DNA from: a virus
Virus record (IMG/VR): IMGVR_UViG_3300046616_000348
Coordinates: 1 to 64,000 of that record
Strand: one strand, 5' to 3'
Length of the DNA: 64,000 nucleotides
Shown here: in pieces, positions 23,770 to 32,069 of the stretch
Layout of the letters: each line of letters opens with the position of its first letter
How positions within the stretch are numbered: the stretch's first letter is position 1
Program-made: the position numbers and the translations under genes
The notes under the pieces: generated by a model
What the model was told of the DNA's origin: nothing
Database searches by the model: none
Seen by the model: only the letters and a program-made list of their open reading frames with translations

Positions 23770-23888
23770 CAGCTGTCCTGCACTTCCCGCGTCGTGACCT
23801 CCTCGAAATGGACTTCGAGGAGCTCGCGGTGTGGTGGGTGGAGGCCATCCGAGTTGTGAGGGAAATGAATGGCGTCCGCAGCTCGTGA
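23371..23888 (+). other. predicted -1 frameshift product (gpE+E')
   Basis: The -1 frame is open from the TTTT at 23697-23700 (GATTTTATG) to TGA at 23886-23888. Translated from there it gives WRKWSEYAADVAAVLHF and PRRDLLEMDFEELAVWW, the usual E' pattern of a Trp-rich start followed by a small helical domain. It has no good start codon of its own and ends 20 bp inside the tape measure gene. A slip on TTT would fuse it to gpE, as in P2. The exact slip site is inferred; the GGCGGAAATGG stretch at 23736-23746 is an alternative. Confidence 0.75.
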
Positions 23889-26640
23889 AGCATCACTCAT
23901 CCTCCGCCTGGTCGATCAGGTCACCGGTCCCGCTAAGGCGATCACCGGTGCCCTGACGAACCTCAGCGGGGTGATGGCCGGGGTCCGCACCATGCGTGCG
24001 GTCTCCAACACCGTCGCCGATGCCGGCCGCAACATGCGCCGGGCCGCCACGGATGCCTCCGCTCTCTCGCTGCCGATGGTCGTCATCGGCAAGGAGGCGG
24101 CCGAGGCCGTCTACAACTTCGAGAAGGCGGGCAACGCGGCCGAGGCCTACGGCAACATCACGGCCGAGCAGCGCAAGGAGCTCGAGGCCTACGCCCAGGT
24201 GCTGAACGACGAGTCGCCGTTCACCCTCAACCAGATCATGGACGCCGCGAACGAGCTGTTCAAAGCGGGCCTGAACTTCGAGCAGGCGATGGGCGCCCTC
24301 CGCGGCGCGCTCCAGCTCGGCACCGCCGGCGACCTCGACGTCGCCACGGCCACCGACCTCTCGACCAACATTCTGACCTCGATGCGCCTGCCGGCCGACA
24401 CTGCCGAGCAGGTGGCGGCGTCGCTCGAAAAGGTCAACGACGTCCTGGCCTTCTCCGCCGCACAGTCGAACGCCGACGTGCTCGAGATGGCCGAGGCCTT
24501 CAAGTATGCCGGCGGCGTCGCGACGGCGGTCGGTATCCCGATGAACGAGCTCGCCACCATGTTCATGGTGATGGCGAAGAACGGCATCAAGGGTTCCGAG
24601 GCTGGTACGGCGCTCCGCTCGGGCATCGTCCGCATGCTCCGGCCGACGCTGTTCGCACAGCGGCAGCTCGAGGCGCTCAACATCGAGATGGGCGACTTCG
24701 TCACCCTGGGTGAGAAGATCGACTTCTCGAACATCCAGGACGCGGTCTCCTCGCTCACCGGCAACGACCTCGCCAACGTGAAGGGGCCGATCGAGGCGCT
24801 GCTCGAGGACGACATCCTCAAGCGCAGCCCTCAGAAGCTCGTGTCCCGAGTGATGGAGCTGGTCGCCAAGGAGGTTGAGGCCAGCGGCGCGGACATGGAG
24901 GTGATCGGCGACGCGGTCACCCAGGCGATCATGACCGGCGCCGAGAAGGTCGACATGATGGGCTTCCTCAAGGAGCTCAACGACAAGGGCGCCAGCGCCG
25001 TCGACATGTCCTACATCTGGGACGTGCGGCAGGGCTCACGCCTGATGTCGCTGATGTCGGAAGACCTCGACAAGCTCCTCGCCACCTTCGACGGCAACGT
25101 CGAGGGAGCGGCGGCCCGCATGGCGGCGACGCGCCTCAAGGGGATCGTCGGCGTGGTGAACGAGTTCGACTCGGCAATGAGCAAGCTCTACATCTCGGTC
25201 GCCGAGAGTGGGGTGCTGCAGACCGTCTCGAGCATGATCAAGTCGTTCACCGACTGGCTCAACAAGATGGCCGAGCTGAACCCGAAGATCCTCGAGTTCG
25301 GCACCTACGCCGCCGCGGCCCTCGCGGTGCTCGCGCCGCTCGGCCTGGTCCTCTCCGGCCTCGCCAGCGTCGTGGCCTTCATCGCCAACCCGATCACCCT
25401 GATCGTCGCTGCGCTCGCCTACCTGGCGGTGCAGAACTGGCAGGGCATCGTGCTCTTCTGGCAAAGCCTCCAGACGTTCTTCACCCAGGCGCTCTCGCCC
25501 GAGGCGGTGGCGATGCTGGGGCAGGTCGTCGGCTGGTTCCAGCAGCTGCCGGACGCCTTCAGTGGGCAGTGGATCAACGCCGATCTGTCGACCTGGGGTC
25601 GGCAGGTGGGCGAGGGGCTCGCGGCCGTCGTCAATGCCGTTCCGAAGTTCCTCGAGTTCCTCGATCAGCTGAAGACGGATGCGCAGCCGATCATCGAGAC
25701 CCTGACGCCGGTGTTCACCGCCTTCGGTGAGGGGGTGATGAACATCGCCGGCGCCATCGGCAACCTGACCAAGGGCGCCGTGGATGGGGCAGTGGCCTTC
25801 TTCCAGGGCATGGTGTCGGGGATCTCCCCCGAGACCATCGACACCCTCGGACGCTGGGGCACCGCGATTGCGGGGTTCGCCAAGGGCCTGTGGGATCTGA
25901 TCAGCAGCATCGCTGGCGCGGTCGCCAACGCCGACATGAGCGGGTTCACCGAGTTCATGCGGCTGTTCGGCGAGGCCTTCGCCATCGGTCTCAACACTCA
26001 GGTCGCACTGCTCGATAGCGTGGTCACCTTCCTCAGCAACCTTCCCTCGCTGATCCAGACCGGCATGTCCTCGGGCATGGCGACGCTGCAGGCGAAGGTC
26101 GAGGAGATCAAGACGTGGATCATCACGTTCTTCTCGAGCATCGACCTGGCGGCCATCGGTAAGGCGATCATCGACAGCCTCATCAACGGCATCGTGAGTG
26201 CGGTCCCCTTCCTGAAGGAGACCATCGACGGCATCGGCGGGCTGATCAACTCGATCGGCGGCGGCGGTGGCGGCAACGGCACTGCCGGCGGCGGTGGGAA
26301 GATGTTCGGCGACGCCGGGGGTGACCCTGGCCTGCCGATGCCGATCGAGGGCGCCCGCGCAAGCGGTGGCCCGCTGTGGGACGGCTGGTTCCTCGCCGGT
26401 GAGAAGGGCCCCGAGCTCGGCTACGCGTCGGGCAACGGGCACATGTTCAATGCCGACGAGACCAAGCGGATGCTGACCGGCGCCAACAACAACGGCGGCG
26501 GTGGGGTGACGAACCACAACACCTTCCACATCTCGACCAGCGACCCCGAGGCCGCTGCCAATGCCGTCGCTCGCAGGCTGGACGCCAGCCTGCAGCGGTC
26601 CCGCGGTCTCTCGATGGAGGACCGCCCCGTCTACGGGTAA
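23869..26640 (+). CDS. T: tail tape measure protein (gpT-like)
   Basis: The 923-aa protein sets tail length. It begins with the tape-measure signature LILRLVDQVTGPAKAITGAL, has conserved repeats around EAYAQVLNDESPFTLNQIMDA and the GTALRSGIVRM phrase, then hydrophobic segments (about 480-530). It ends with a Gly-rich patch, GGGGGNGTAGGGGK, and a FHISTSDPEAAANAVAR tail. It follows the chaperone gene with an overlap. Confidence 0.93.
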   Translation: MASAAREASLILRLVDQVTGPAKAITGALTNLSGVMAGVRTMRAVSNTVADAGRNMRRAATDASALSLPMVVIGKEAAEAVYNFEKAGNAAEAYGNITAEQRKELEAYAQVLNDESPFTLNQIMDAANELFKAGLNFEQAMGALRGALQLGTAGDLDVATATDLSTNILTSMRLPADTAEQVAASLEKVNDVLAFSAAQSNADVLEMAEAFKYAGGVATAVGIPMNELATMFMVMAKNGIKGSEAGTALRSGIVRMLRPTLFAQRQLEALNIEMGDFVTLGEKIDFSNIQDAVSSLTGNDLANVKGPIEALLEDDILKRSPQKLVSRVMELVAKEVEASGADMEVIGDAVTQAIMTGAEKVDMMGFLKELNDKGASAVDMSYIWDVRQGSRLMSLMSEDLDKLLATFDGNVEGAAARMAATRLKGIVGVVNEFDSAMSKLYISVAESGVLQTVSSMIKSFTDWLNKMAELNPKILEFGTYAAAALAVLAPLGLVLSGLASVVAFIANPITLIVAALAYLAVQNWQGIVLFWQSLQTFFTQALSPEAVAMLGQVVGWFQQLPDAFSGQWINADLSTWGRQVGEGLAAVVNAVPKFLEFLDQLKTDAQPIIETLTPVFTAFGEGVMNIAGAIGNLTKGAVDGAVAFFQGMVSGISPETIDTLGRWGTAIAGFAKGLWDLISSIAGAVANADMSGFTEFMRLFGEAFAIGLNTQVALLDSVVTFLSNLPSLIQTGMSSGMATLQAKVEEIKTWIITFFSSIDLAAIGKAIIDSLINGIVSAVPFLKETIDGIGGLINSIGGGGGGNGTAGGGGKMFGDAGGDPGLPMPIEGARASGGPLWDGWFLAGEKGPELGYASGNGHMFNADETKRMLTGANNNGGGGVTNHNTFHISTSDPEAAANAVARRLDASLQRSRGLSMEDRPVYG

Positions 26641-26651
26641 AGGAGTAGCAG

Positions 26652-27071
26652 ATGCCGCTGATGCGACTGGGTGCCTTCGTTTTCGCGGTGCCCACCTATT
26701 CGTTCGAGAGCCTGCAGCGGTCCGTGTCGAGCCGCGCCGAAAGCCAGATGGTGATCGGCGCGGCTCCTCCGATCCACCTGCTCGGCCCCGGCGAAGAGAC
26801 GGTTAGCCTCTCCAGCACCTTCTTCCCGTTCCACCTGAACGGGGCAGGGCTCGCCCAGCTGGAGGGCATCCGAGCTGCCTGCCAGGCACAGACCCCCATG
26901 ATGATGGTGTCGATCGGAGGCGTCGTCTTCGGGCGATGGATCATCCGCGACGTCGGGGACAGCCAGTCGTTCTTCCATCCCTCCGGCGCGCCGCAAAAGG
27001 TCGAGGTGGATATGAGCCTCGTCAAATACACCGCCGGCGGCACCGGGCGGTCCAGCTTCAGGTTCTTCTGA
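26652..27071 (+). CDS. U: tail terminator / assembly protein gpU
   Basis: The 139-aa protein matches P2 gpU: an N-terminal MLGxF-like MPLMRLGAFVFAVPTYSFE and central WIIRDVGDSQSFFHPSGAPQ with the KVEVDMSLVKY strand. It caps the completed tail. It lies directly after the tape measure gene, as in P2, and its TGA overlaps the next ATG. Confidence 0.92.
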   Translation: MPLMRLGAFVFAVPTYSFESLQRSVSSRAESQMVIGAAPPIHLLGPGEETVSLSSTFFPFHLNGAGLAQLEGIRAACQAQTPMMMVSIGGVVFGRWIIRDVGDSQSFFHPSGAPQKVEVDMSLVKYTAGGTGRSSFRFF

Positions 27072-28066
27072 TGGCACGCCCGTTCTTCAGGGTGTCGGCC
27101 GGTGGGGTGGACATCACGTCCAAGCTCGTCGGGCGCGGCATCTCGCTCACGATCAGCGATGGCGTCGGCCGCGAGTCGGACACGATCCAGCTCGAGATCG
27201 ACGACGTAAACGGCGAGGTCGCCGCCCCGCGCACGGGCGTGATCCTCAACGTGGTCGGCGGCTACGAGGACGGCCCCCAGCGGGACTTCGGCGACTACAA
27301 GGTCGACCAGGTGGCCTACTCGGGCTACCCGCAGAAGATCTCCATCAGCGCCCAGGCCGTGGACGCCAAGAGCGAGCAGAAGCAGAAGCGGGTGCTCGAC
27401 TACCAGGTCGAGGATTTCCCCACCTACGGGGACATCTTCTCGGCCGCCGCCGGTCGCATGGGGCTCGAGCTCGCGATCTCCGCCGAGATCAAGAGCAAGG
27501 CCAACCCCTACGAGATGCAGTCGGAAGAGAACGACCTCTCGTTCAGCACGCGCCTGGGCGACAAGCTCGACGCCTCGGTGTCGGTGAAGTCCGGCCGGCT
27601 CGTGGTGATGAAGCGCGGCAAGGGCACGACGGTCAGCGGCCAGCAGCTCCCCACGATCGTGGTGGAGTATGCGGTCAACGTCCTCAGCTACAACGTCACC
27701 CGCAAGGACAAGCCCAAGCACAGCACCGTGACCGCCACCTGGTTCGACCGCGACGAGGTCGAGCGCAAGGAGGTGTCGGTCTCGGCCAGCGCCGAGGGTC
27801 CGGACTTCCTCCTGCGCGACCCCTACGCCTCGGAAGCCGAGGCCAAGGAGAACGCCGAGGCCAAGTCGAAGGAGCTGCAGCGCGGTGAGGCGTCGGCGTC
27901 CTTCGAGATCGACGGCGACCCGATGGCTCGAGCCGAGGCCTACGTGGAGGCGATCGGCCTCCGCGACCAGGTCGACGGCAAGTGGCGGGCAACCACCGTC
28001 ACCCACAACTTCTCATCGACGTCGCCCTACACGACCTCGATCGAGTGCGAACTCCCCGACGCATAA
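27071..28066 (+). CDS. D: baseplate hub protein gpD
   Basis: The 331-aa protein is the P2 gpD / gp27-like hub on which the spike sits. Features are PFFRVSAGGVDITSKLVGRG at the start, DFGDYKVDQVAYSGYPQKIS in the middle and a repeated barrel with SARLGDKLD-like FSTRLGDKLDASV. The C-terminal VTHNFSSTSPYTTSIECELP is typical. The start at 27071 overlaps the gpU stop; the open frame upstream of it is a shadow. Confidence 0.9.
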   Translation: MARPFFRVSAGGVDITSKLVGRGISLTISDGVGRESDTIQLEIDDVNGEVAAPRTGVILNVVGGYEDGPQRDFGDYKVDQVAYSGYPQKISISAQAVDAKSEQKQKRVLDYQVEDFPTYGDIFSAAAGRMGLELAISAEIKSKANPYEMQSEENDLSFSTRLGDKLDASVSVKSGRLVVMKRGKGTTVSGQQLPTIVVEYAVNVLSYNVTRKDKPKHSTVTATWFDRDEVERKEVSVSASAEGPDFLLRDPYASEAEAKENAEAKSKELQRGEASASFEIDGDPMARAEAYVEAIGLRDQVDGKWRATTVTHNFSSTSPYTTSIECELPDA

Positions 28067-28075
28067 GAGGTCGCC

Positions 28076-28309
28076 ATGCGCTTCACGTACCTGCCGAACG
28101 GCGGGGCGAGCTACGTCACCTCACAGGGGGACGTGCTCGATCTCATCGCTTTCAACTTCTACGGCGACCACCCGGGCAACACGGAGCGGCTCTACGCCGC
28201 GAACCGTGACCTGGCCCTGGTCACCCAACCCTTCGTAGCAGGCGTCCAGATCCTGCTGCCCGCGCCCGCGCCGAAGAAGCCGGCCGCGCAAATCCAGCTC
28301 TGGGACTAG
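28076..28309 (+). CDS. X: tail protein X (LysM-like)
   Basis: The 77-aa protein contains a LysM-like fold, SQGDVLDLIAFNFYGDHPGN then LYAANRDLALV and AGVQILLP. This matches gpX, a small protein clamping the hub/spike. Here it follows D rather than preceding it. The start at 28076 lies 9 bp after the D stop. Confidence 0.88.
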   Translation: MRFTYLPNGGASYVTSQGDVLDLIAFNFYGDHPGNTERLYAANRDLALVTQPFVAGVQILLPAPAPKKPAAQIQLWD

Positions 28310-28318
28310 GAAACATCA

Positions 28319-28618
28319 ATGGAAGACATGGACTTCGGCGGCGCCATTAAGGCGCTGAAGGAGGGCAAGAAGGTTGCGCGGGCCGCATGGTCTGGGCAGC
28401 CGATCTCGTTCCTCTACCTCGTTAACGGCAGCACCTTCACCGTCAACCGCGCGCCACTGGCCCCGCGGTTCGGCGGCAAGGTCGTCGACTATCACGGCCA
28501 CATCGACGCCTTCTGGCACGCCCCGGCCTACGCCTCCAAGGGCAGCTCGCTCCACGCGTGGGTGTGGCAGCCGACCCAGGACGACATGCTCGCCGAAGAC
28601 TGGCAAGTCCGCGACTAG
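28319..28618 (+). CDS. DUF2829 / Tad2-like protein, candidate anti-Thoeris
   Basis: The 99-aa protein opens with MDFGGAIKALKEGKKVARAAW, the DUF2829 pattern, and closes with HAWVWQPTQDDMLAEDWQV. The latter is close to the end of the phage SPO1 Tad2 protein (WQPSADDLMANDWEV as I remember it). Tad2 proteins neutralise Thoeris defence by sequestering its cyclic ADP-ribose signal. Here the gene is an insertion between the last tail gene and the SGNH gene in the late operon, with its own TAGGAAA site. Late expression would be late for anti-defence, so virion or prophage roles remain open. Confidence 0.8.
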   Translation: MEDMDFGGAIKALKEGKKVARAAWSGQPISFLYLVNGSTFTVNRAPLAPRFGGKVVDYHGHIDAFWHAPAYASKGSSLHAWVWQPTQDDMLAEDWQVRD

Positions 28619-28641
28619 CGCAACCCCGAAAGGAGCCTCCT

Positions 28642-28947
28642 ATGGCTAACGTCCATATCGCCCTGACGGCCGCGCCGTCGCTGGGCAACCCATCCCACCC
28701 CACCCCTGTCGCCCCGTCGCGCACGCTCGCCTCCAAGAAGGTGGCGAGCAGCGCGGTGGCGGCCGACGTCGACATCACCGCCGACCGTGAGGGCGTCTGG
28801 TATGTCACCGCCATCGACGGCGATGTGTGGGTCACGTTCGACCCCGAGAAGGACGCCGCTGTTGAGGTGGAGTGGCTGGTCCTCGCCGGCACCACCCGTG
28901 ACTTCGGGGCACGCGCGGGCGACAAGCCCAGCCTGATCGACGCATGA
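28642..28947 (+). CDS. hypothetical protein, possible virion decoration
   Basis: The 101-aa protein has a Pro/Ser-rich N-terminus and a β-rich second half (GVWYVTAIDGDVWVTFDP, then VEVEWLVLAGTTRDF) that would fit a small jelly-roll or Ig-like fold. The start at 28642 follows AAAGGAG; the open frame from 28558 lies inside the DUF2829 gene. It is coupled to the SGNH gene by a 4-bp overlap, so it may mount that enzyme on the virion. No family is recognised. Confidence 0.55.
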   Translation: MANVHIALTAAPSLGNPSHPTPVAPSRTLASKKVASSAVAADVDITADREGVWYVTAIDGDVWVTFDPEKDAAVEVEWLVLAGTTRDFGARAGDKPSLIDA

Positions 28948-30284
28948 CCGGCCTCGGCACCGGCGTCGGCTTGATCGCACGTCGCTTCGGCTTCGTGCTT
29001 CCGGCGCCGTGGGGTTCGATCCCGCAGATTGCCGTCTTCGGCTGTAGCCTCGCGGCTCAGACCAGCCAGGACTACACCAACCACCCCGCCTACAACGCCA
29101 CCGGCTCGTGCGCCTGGGCGAACCTGCTCAGTGATGGGCAGTTCACCTTCCCCCACGAGCTGAACTTCGGCGTCGTCGGCGACACCACCGACCAGATCGT
29201 CGCGCGGCTGCCGGCGCTGATCGCCGCCAAGCCGTCCGCGGTGGTGCTGCCGTGCCCGGCCACGAACGACCGCAACAGCAATGAGCTGCGGACCGCCCAG
29301 CACTCGATCGACAACCTCATCAAGATCTTGGACGCCTGCTACTCGGCCGGCATCCCCGTGATCCTGACGACGGAGTTCCCGCGCGGCAACGCCACCTTTG
29401 CGAGCGGGCTGATCACCGGCACCCAGCTCAACTACCACCGGCTGCTTCGCCGCTGGGTGTTGGACGTCGCAGCGAACCGCCGTGGTGTGACGGTGATCGA
29501 CACCTGGCCGCTGCTCGCCGACCTCTCCCGGTCGGACGGCGCCATGCTGTTGGTCAACACCTACGACGGCACCCACCTGGCCCCCATCGGGGCGGCGAAG
29601 GTGGGCGCGGCGATCGCGGCTGTCCTGCGCGCGATGTTCCCGAGGAAGTGGATCCACGCCGACTACGACGCCGGCGGCCTCTACCACGCCACCGAGAACC
29701 CCCGCGGCAATCTGATCCCCAACCCGGGGATGATCGGCACGGCCGGCACCAAGGACGCTGCCTCGACGGGCTCGCTCGGCGACAGCAACACGTCGACCAG
29801 GGACGCCGCCTTCAACAGCGGCACCCTGACGACGGCATTCTCCAAGGTGGCGAGGGCTGGGTTCAACGACTGGCAGCAGGTCGTTCTCGGCGGCACCGCC
29901 GGCGCTACGGCCAACCAGAACCTCGAAATCTACCAGTCTGCGTCCAACGCCAACTTCGCCGAGGGGGATAAGGTTCGCGCTGTCTGCGATGTCGAGCTCG
30001 GCACCACCATGACGGGCATCTGCGGCGTGACGCTCCGCACCACCAAGACGGTGGGCGGCGTGGCCGAATCGTCCTCGGCCCTCCGGCCGATCGACACCAG
30101 CCCGATGCCGGCGTCGGGCATCTACGGCGGCCGCACGCTGCTGATGGTCACCCGGCCATTCACGGTTCCGGCCGGCGCCGTCACCCAGATGCGGGCGCGC
30201 ATGGTGATCAACACCATCCCTGGAGCTGTCGTCGACGGCACCGTGCGGTGGGGCAACATGCGCCTCGAGAAGGTGGCCGCGTAA
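28944..30284 (+). CDS. SGNH/GDSL hydrolase virion protein
   Basis: The 446-aa protein has an SGNH esterase core: nucleophile Ser35 in FGCSLAAQ (block I), a Gly in NFGVVGDTT (block II), Asn108 in PATND (block III) and Asp208/His211 in DGTHLAPIG (block V). The C-terminal 220 residues (about 225-446) are β-rich, like a carbohydrate-binding jelly roll. SGNH proteins in tails deacetylate host surface polysaccharide. The position at the end of the tail operon supports a depolymerase-like receptor-processing role. An intrinsic terminator follows. Confidence 0.82.
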   Translation: MTGLGTGVGLIARRFGFVLPAPWGSIPQIAVFGCSLAAQTSQDYTNHPAYNATGSCAWANLLSDGQFTFPHELNFGVVGDTTDQIVARLPALIAAKPSAVVLPCPATNDRNSNELRTAQHSIDNLIKILDACYSAGIPVILTTEFPRGNATFASGLITGTQLNYHRLLRRWVLDVAANRRGVTVIDTWPLLADLSRSDGAMLLVNTYDGTHLAPIGAAKVGAAIAAVLRAMFPRKWIHADYDAGGLYHATENPRGNLIPNPGMIGTAGTKDAASTGSLGDSNTSTRDAAFNSGTLTTAFSKVARAGFNDWQQVVLGGTAGATANQNLEIYQSASNANFAEGDKVRAVCDVELGTTMTGICGVTLRTTKTVGGVAESSSALRPIDTSPMPASGIYGGRTLLMVTRPFTVPAGAVTQMRARMVINTIPGAVVDGTVRWGNMRLEKVAA

Positions 30285-30310
30285 GCGACCCCAACCCAGC
30301 AACCCAAGAG

Positions 30311-30339
30311 ACCCGCCCTTCGAGGCGGGTTTTTTGTTT
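30311..30339 (+). terminator. intrinsic terminator between tail and lysis genes
   Basis: ACCCGCC (30311-30317) pairs with GGCGGGT (30324-30330) around CTTCGA, followed by TTTTTGTTT. It is a strong rightward hairpin separating the tail operon from the endolysin gene. Confidence 0.85.
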
Positions 30340-30353
30340 CAAGGAGAACGACA

Positions 30354-30893
30354 ATGACCACCGCCATTGTGGGCTCGCCGCCGTGGCTGACGAACTTCGA
30401 GAAGTTCAAAGGCATCCACGAGATCAAGGGCAAGCTGCACGAGCAGAAGATCCTCGACCTCATCGACTGGGGGGACGGCCGCTTCGACGGCAAGCGCCTG
30501 TTCAACATCAACGACGACGAGACCGCCTACTGCGCCTCGGCGCTCTGCGGCAGCCTGGAGATGATCGGCATCCGGTCGCCTCGCAGCCCGGCAGCGCGCT
30601 CCTTCGACAAGTGGGGCGAGATGCTCGGCGGCCCGGCCGTCGGCGCGATCGTCACCTTCTGGCGCAAGAGCCCGACCAGCGGCCTCGGCCACGTCGGCAT
30701 CGTCGTCGGCCGCAACAGCGCCGGCGAGCTGATCGTCTACGGCGCCAACCAGGACGACCAGTTCAAATACTCGGCGTTCAAGATGGACCGCGTCGTCGGC
30801 TATCGCTGGCCCACCGGCTACGACAAACCCTCGAAGATCGGCTTCACCAAGCTGCCGATCACCAGCGCCTCGCCCTCGCGGTCGGAGGCGTAG
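30354..30893 (+). CDS. endolysin, NlpC/P60-like (TIGR02594 type) peptidase
   Basis: The 179-aa protein cleaves peptidoglycan peptide bridges. Cys60 in DETAYCASAL and His113 in GLGHVGIVVGR are the expected catalytic pair, and VYGANQDDQ near residue 130 completes the TIGR02594 pattern. There is no signal peptide, so it depends on the holin encoded at 32070 for release. It follows the terminator at 30311-30339 after AAGGAG, so the lysis cassette may have separate control. Confidence 0.85.
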   Translation: MTTAIVGSPPWLTNFEKFKGIHEIKGKLHEQKILDLIDWGDGRFDGKRLFNINDDETAYCASALCGSLEMIGIRSPRSPAARSFDKWGEMLGGPAVGAIVTFWRKSPTSGLGHVGIVVGRNSAGELIVYGANQDDQFKYSAFKMDRVVGYRWPTGYDKPSKIGFTKLPITSASPSRSEA

Positions 30894-31415
30894 ATGCAGA
30901 GCACCGACCACCTCTGCCCGCGCCGCGCGGAAAACCCGATGGCCGACCGGATGTTCCCCGGCCCCGACAAGTGGGACATGCGGGATGGTGTTCGGTGCTG
31001 CTCATACTGCGGCTCGATGCATCCCGAGGACGTGTTCCTTGCCATCGCCGAGAAGGTCGAGTTCGGCCCGACCGACAAGAGCTACAAGGTCTACGTCGAC
31101 CTGCCGAACCCCAACGCCGGCAAGCGCGTGGTGGTCGGGTCCGAGAGCGGCCCGGCCTTCAACGTGGTGACCGGCAAGCCCAACCGGACCGACCTGTCGA
31201 TCTGGGAGATGATCACCAACCGGTACAGCCGGAAGATCTGGGGCACGGCCTCGGCGAAGCTGCACGCGAAGTTCTACTTCCAGCACTTCGACCGCGACCA
31301 GCAGGCCCGGTTCATCAACCTGCTCAACGTCAAGGCGGTGAACATCGGCTACCCGGGCCATTTCTACCGGCTGCCGTTCTTCTGCGTCGTCGACAAGAGC
31401 ACGAGGGCGGAGTGA
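30894..31415 (+). CDS. hypothetical protein with N-terminal zinc-finger-like Cys
   Basis: The 173-aa protein starts at the base after the endolysin stop and overlaps the i-spanin start. It has Cys residues at CCSYCGSMHPED (about 35-46), a CxxC pattern suggesting metal binding, then a basic, Tyr/Phe-rich region (HAKFYFQHFDRDQQARF). No family is recognised. Its position in the lysis cassette is suggestive only. Confidence 0.55.
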   Translation: MQSTDHLCPRRAENPMADRMFPGPDKWDMRDGVRCCSYCGSMHPEDVFLAIAEKVEFGPTDKSYKVYVDLPNPNAGKRVVVGSESGPAFNVVTGKPNRTDLSIWEMITNRYSRKIWGTASAKLHAKFYFQHFDRDQQARFINLLNVKAVNIGYPGHFYRLPFFCVVDKSTRAE

Positions 31416-31771
31416 TGGACCTCAAGGTCATCGGCCTCGCCCTGGCCGTCGTCGCCGGCATGCTCGCCTACAACTTCTGGATCGAGAACCCGGGCGTTGC
31501 CCAGCTCGCCAAGGAGCAAGAGGCGCACGCGTGCTCGATCCGCACGGTGGACGCGGAGAACCGCGCCCGCCAGGCGGCCGAGGCCCACTACCAAGCGGTC
31601 GGTGAGGCCGCGCTCGAGGAGTTCAAGAAGACCTCCGAGGCGCGGGACAGCCTCTACCGACAGGTGCAATCCCAGCTCGAACAGGACATCGCGAACTATG
31701 AGCAAACGCTCGAAGCTGCTGGCCGCAGCTGCAAGCTCGATCGCTCTGATTTTGAGTGGTTGCGCCACTAG
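31415..31771 (+). CDS. i-spanin (Rz-like inner-membrane spanin)
   Basis: The 118-aa protein has one N-terminal transmembrane anchor (VIGLALAVVAGMLAYNFWI, about residues 5-23) followed by a long charged coiled coil (EAALEEFKKTSEARDSLYRQ). This is the Rz topology: inner membrane anchor with periplasmic helix. The ATG at 31415 overlaps the previous stop. The o-spanin gene is embedded in its 3' third in another frame, the classic Rz/Rz1 arrangement. Confidence 0.82.
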   Translation: MDLKVIGLALAVVAGMLAYNFWIENPGVAQLAKEQEAHACSIRTVDAENRARQAAEAHYQAVGEAALEEFKKTSEARDSLYRQVQSQLEQDIANYEQTLEAAGRSCKLDRSDFEWLRH

Positions 31772-32024
31772 CCCGACCTCCTTCCAGGTCGACCACGCCG
31801 CCGCCAAGGCTGTAGCCGAGGCACCCGTCCGCACGGAGCGCCAGCCGGACATCTGCAACCAGGGGTTCGAGAAGCTCCCCGAGTCGCAGGTCGTCGGTGC
31901 CGAGGCCGTCACGGTGATCAAGCGGTACGAGAAGCTGATCGAGGGGCCGGTCAATGACCGGATCCACGGCTGCTACGCCTACGGCGAGGCAATCCGCAAG
32001 GGCCTCGCTCCCCCAAAACTCTAA
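31698..32024 (+). CDS. o-spanin (Rz1-like outer-membrane lipoprotein)
   Basis: The 108-aa product starts at an ATG inside the i-spanin gene. It carries a lipoprotein signal, MSKRSKLLAAAASSIALILS followed by lipobox Gly-Cys (GCATS). The mature part has two further Cys and is longer than lambda Rz1. With the i-spanin it should fuse inner and outer membranes in the last step of lysis. A 74-bp overlap in a different frame with the i-spanin gene supports the pair. Confidence 0.82.
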   Translation: MSKRSKLLAAAASSIALILSGCATSPTSFQVDHAAAKAVAEAPVRTERQPDICNQGFEKLPESQVVGAEAVTVIKRYEKLIEGPVNDRIHGCYAYGEAIRKGLAPPKL

Positions 32025-32069
32025 CGCCACAGCGTCGCCTTCCCACTCAGAACGGACAGGAGCTCCGTG

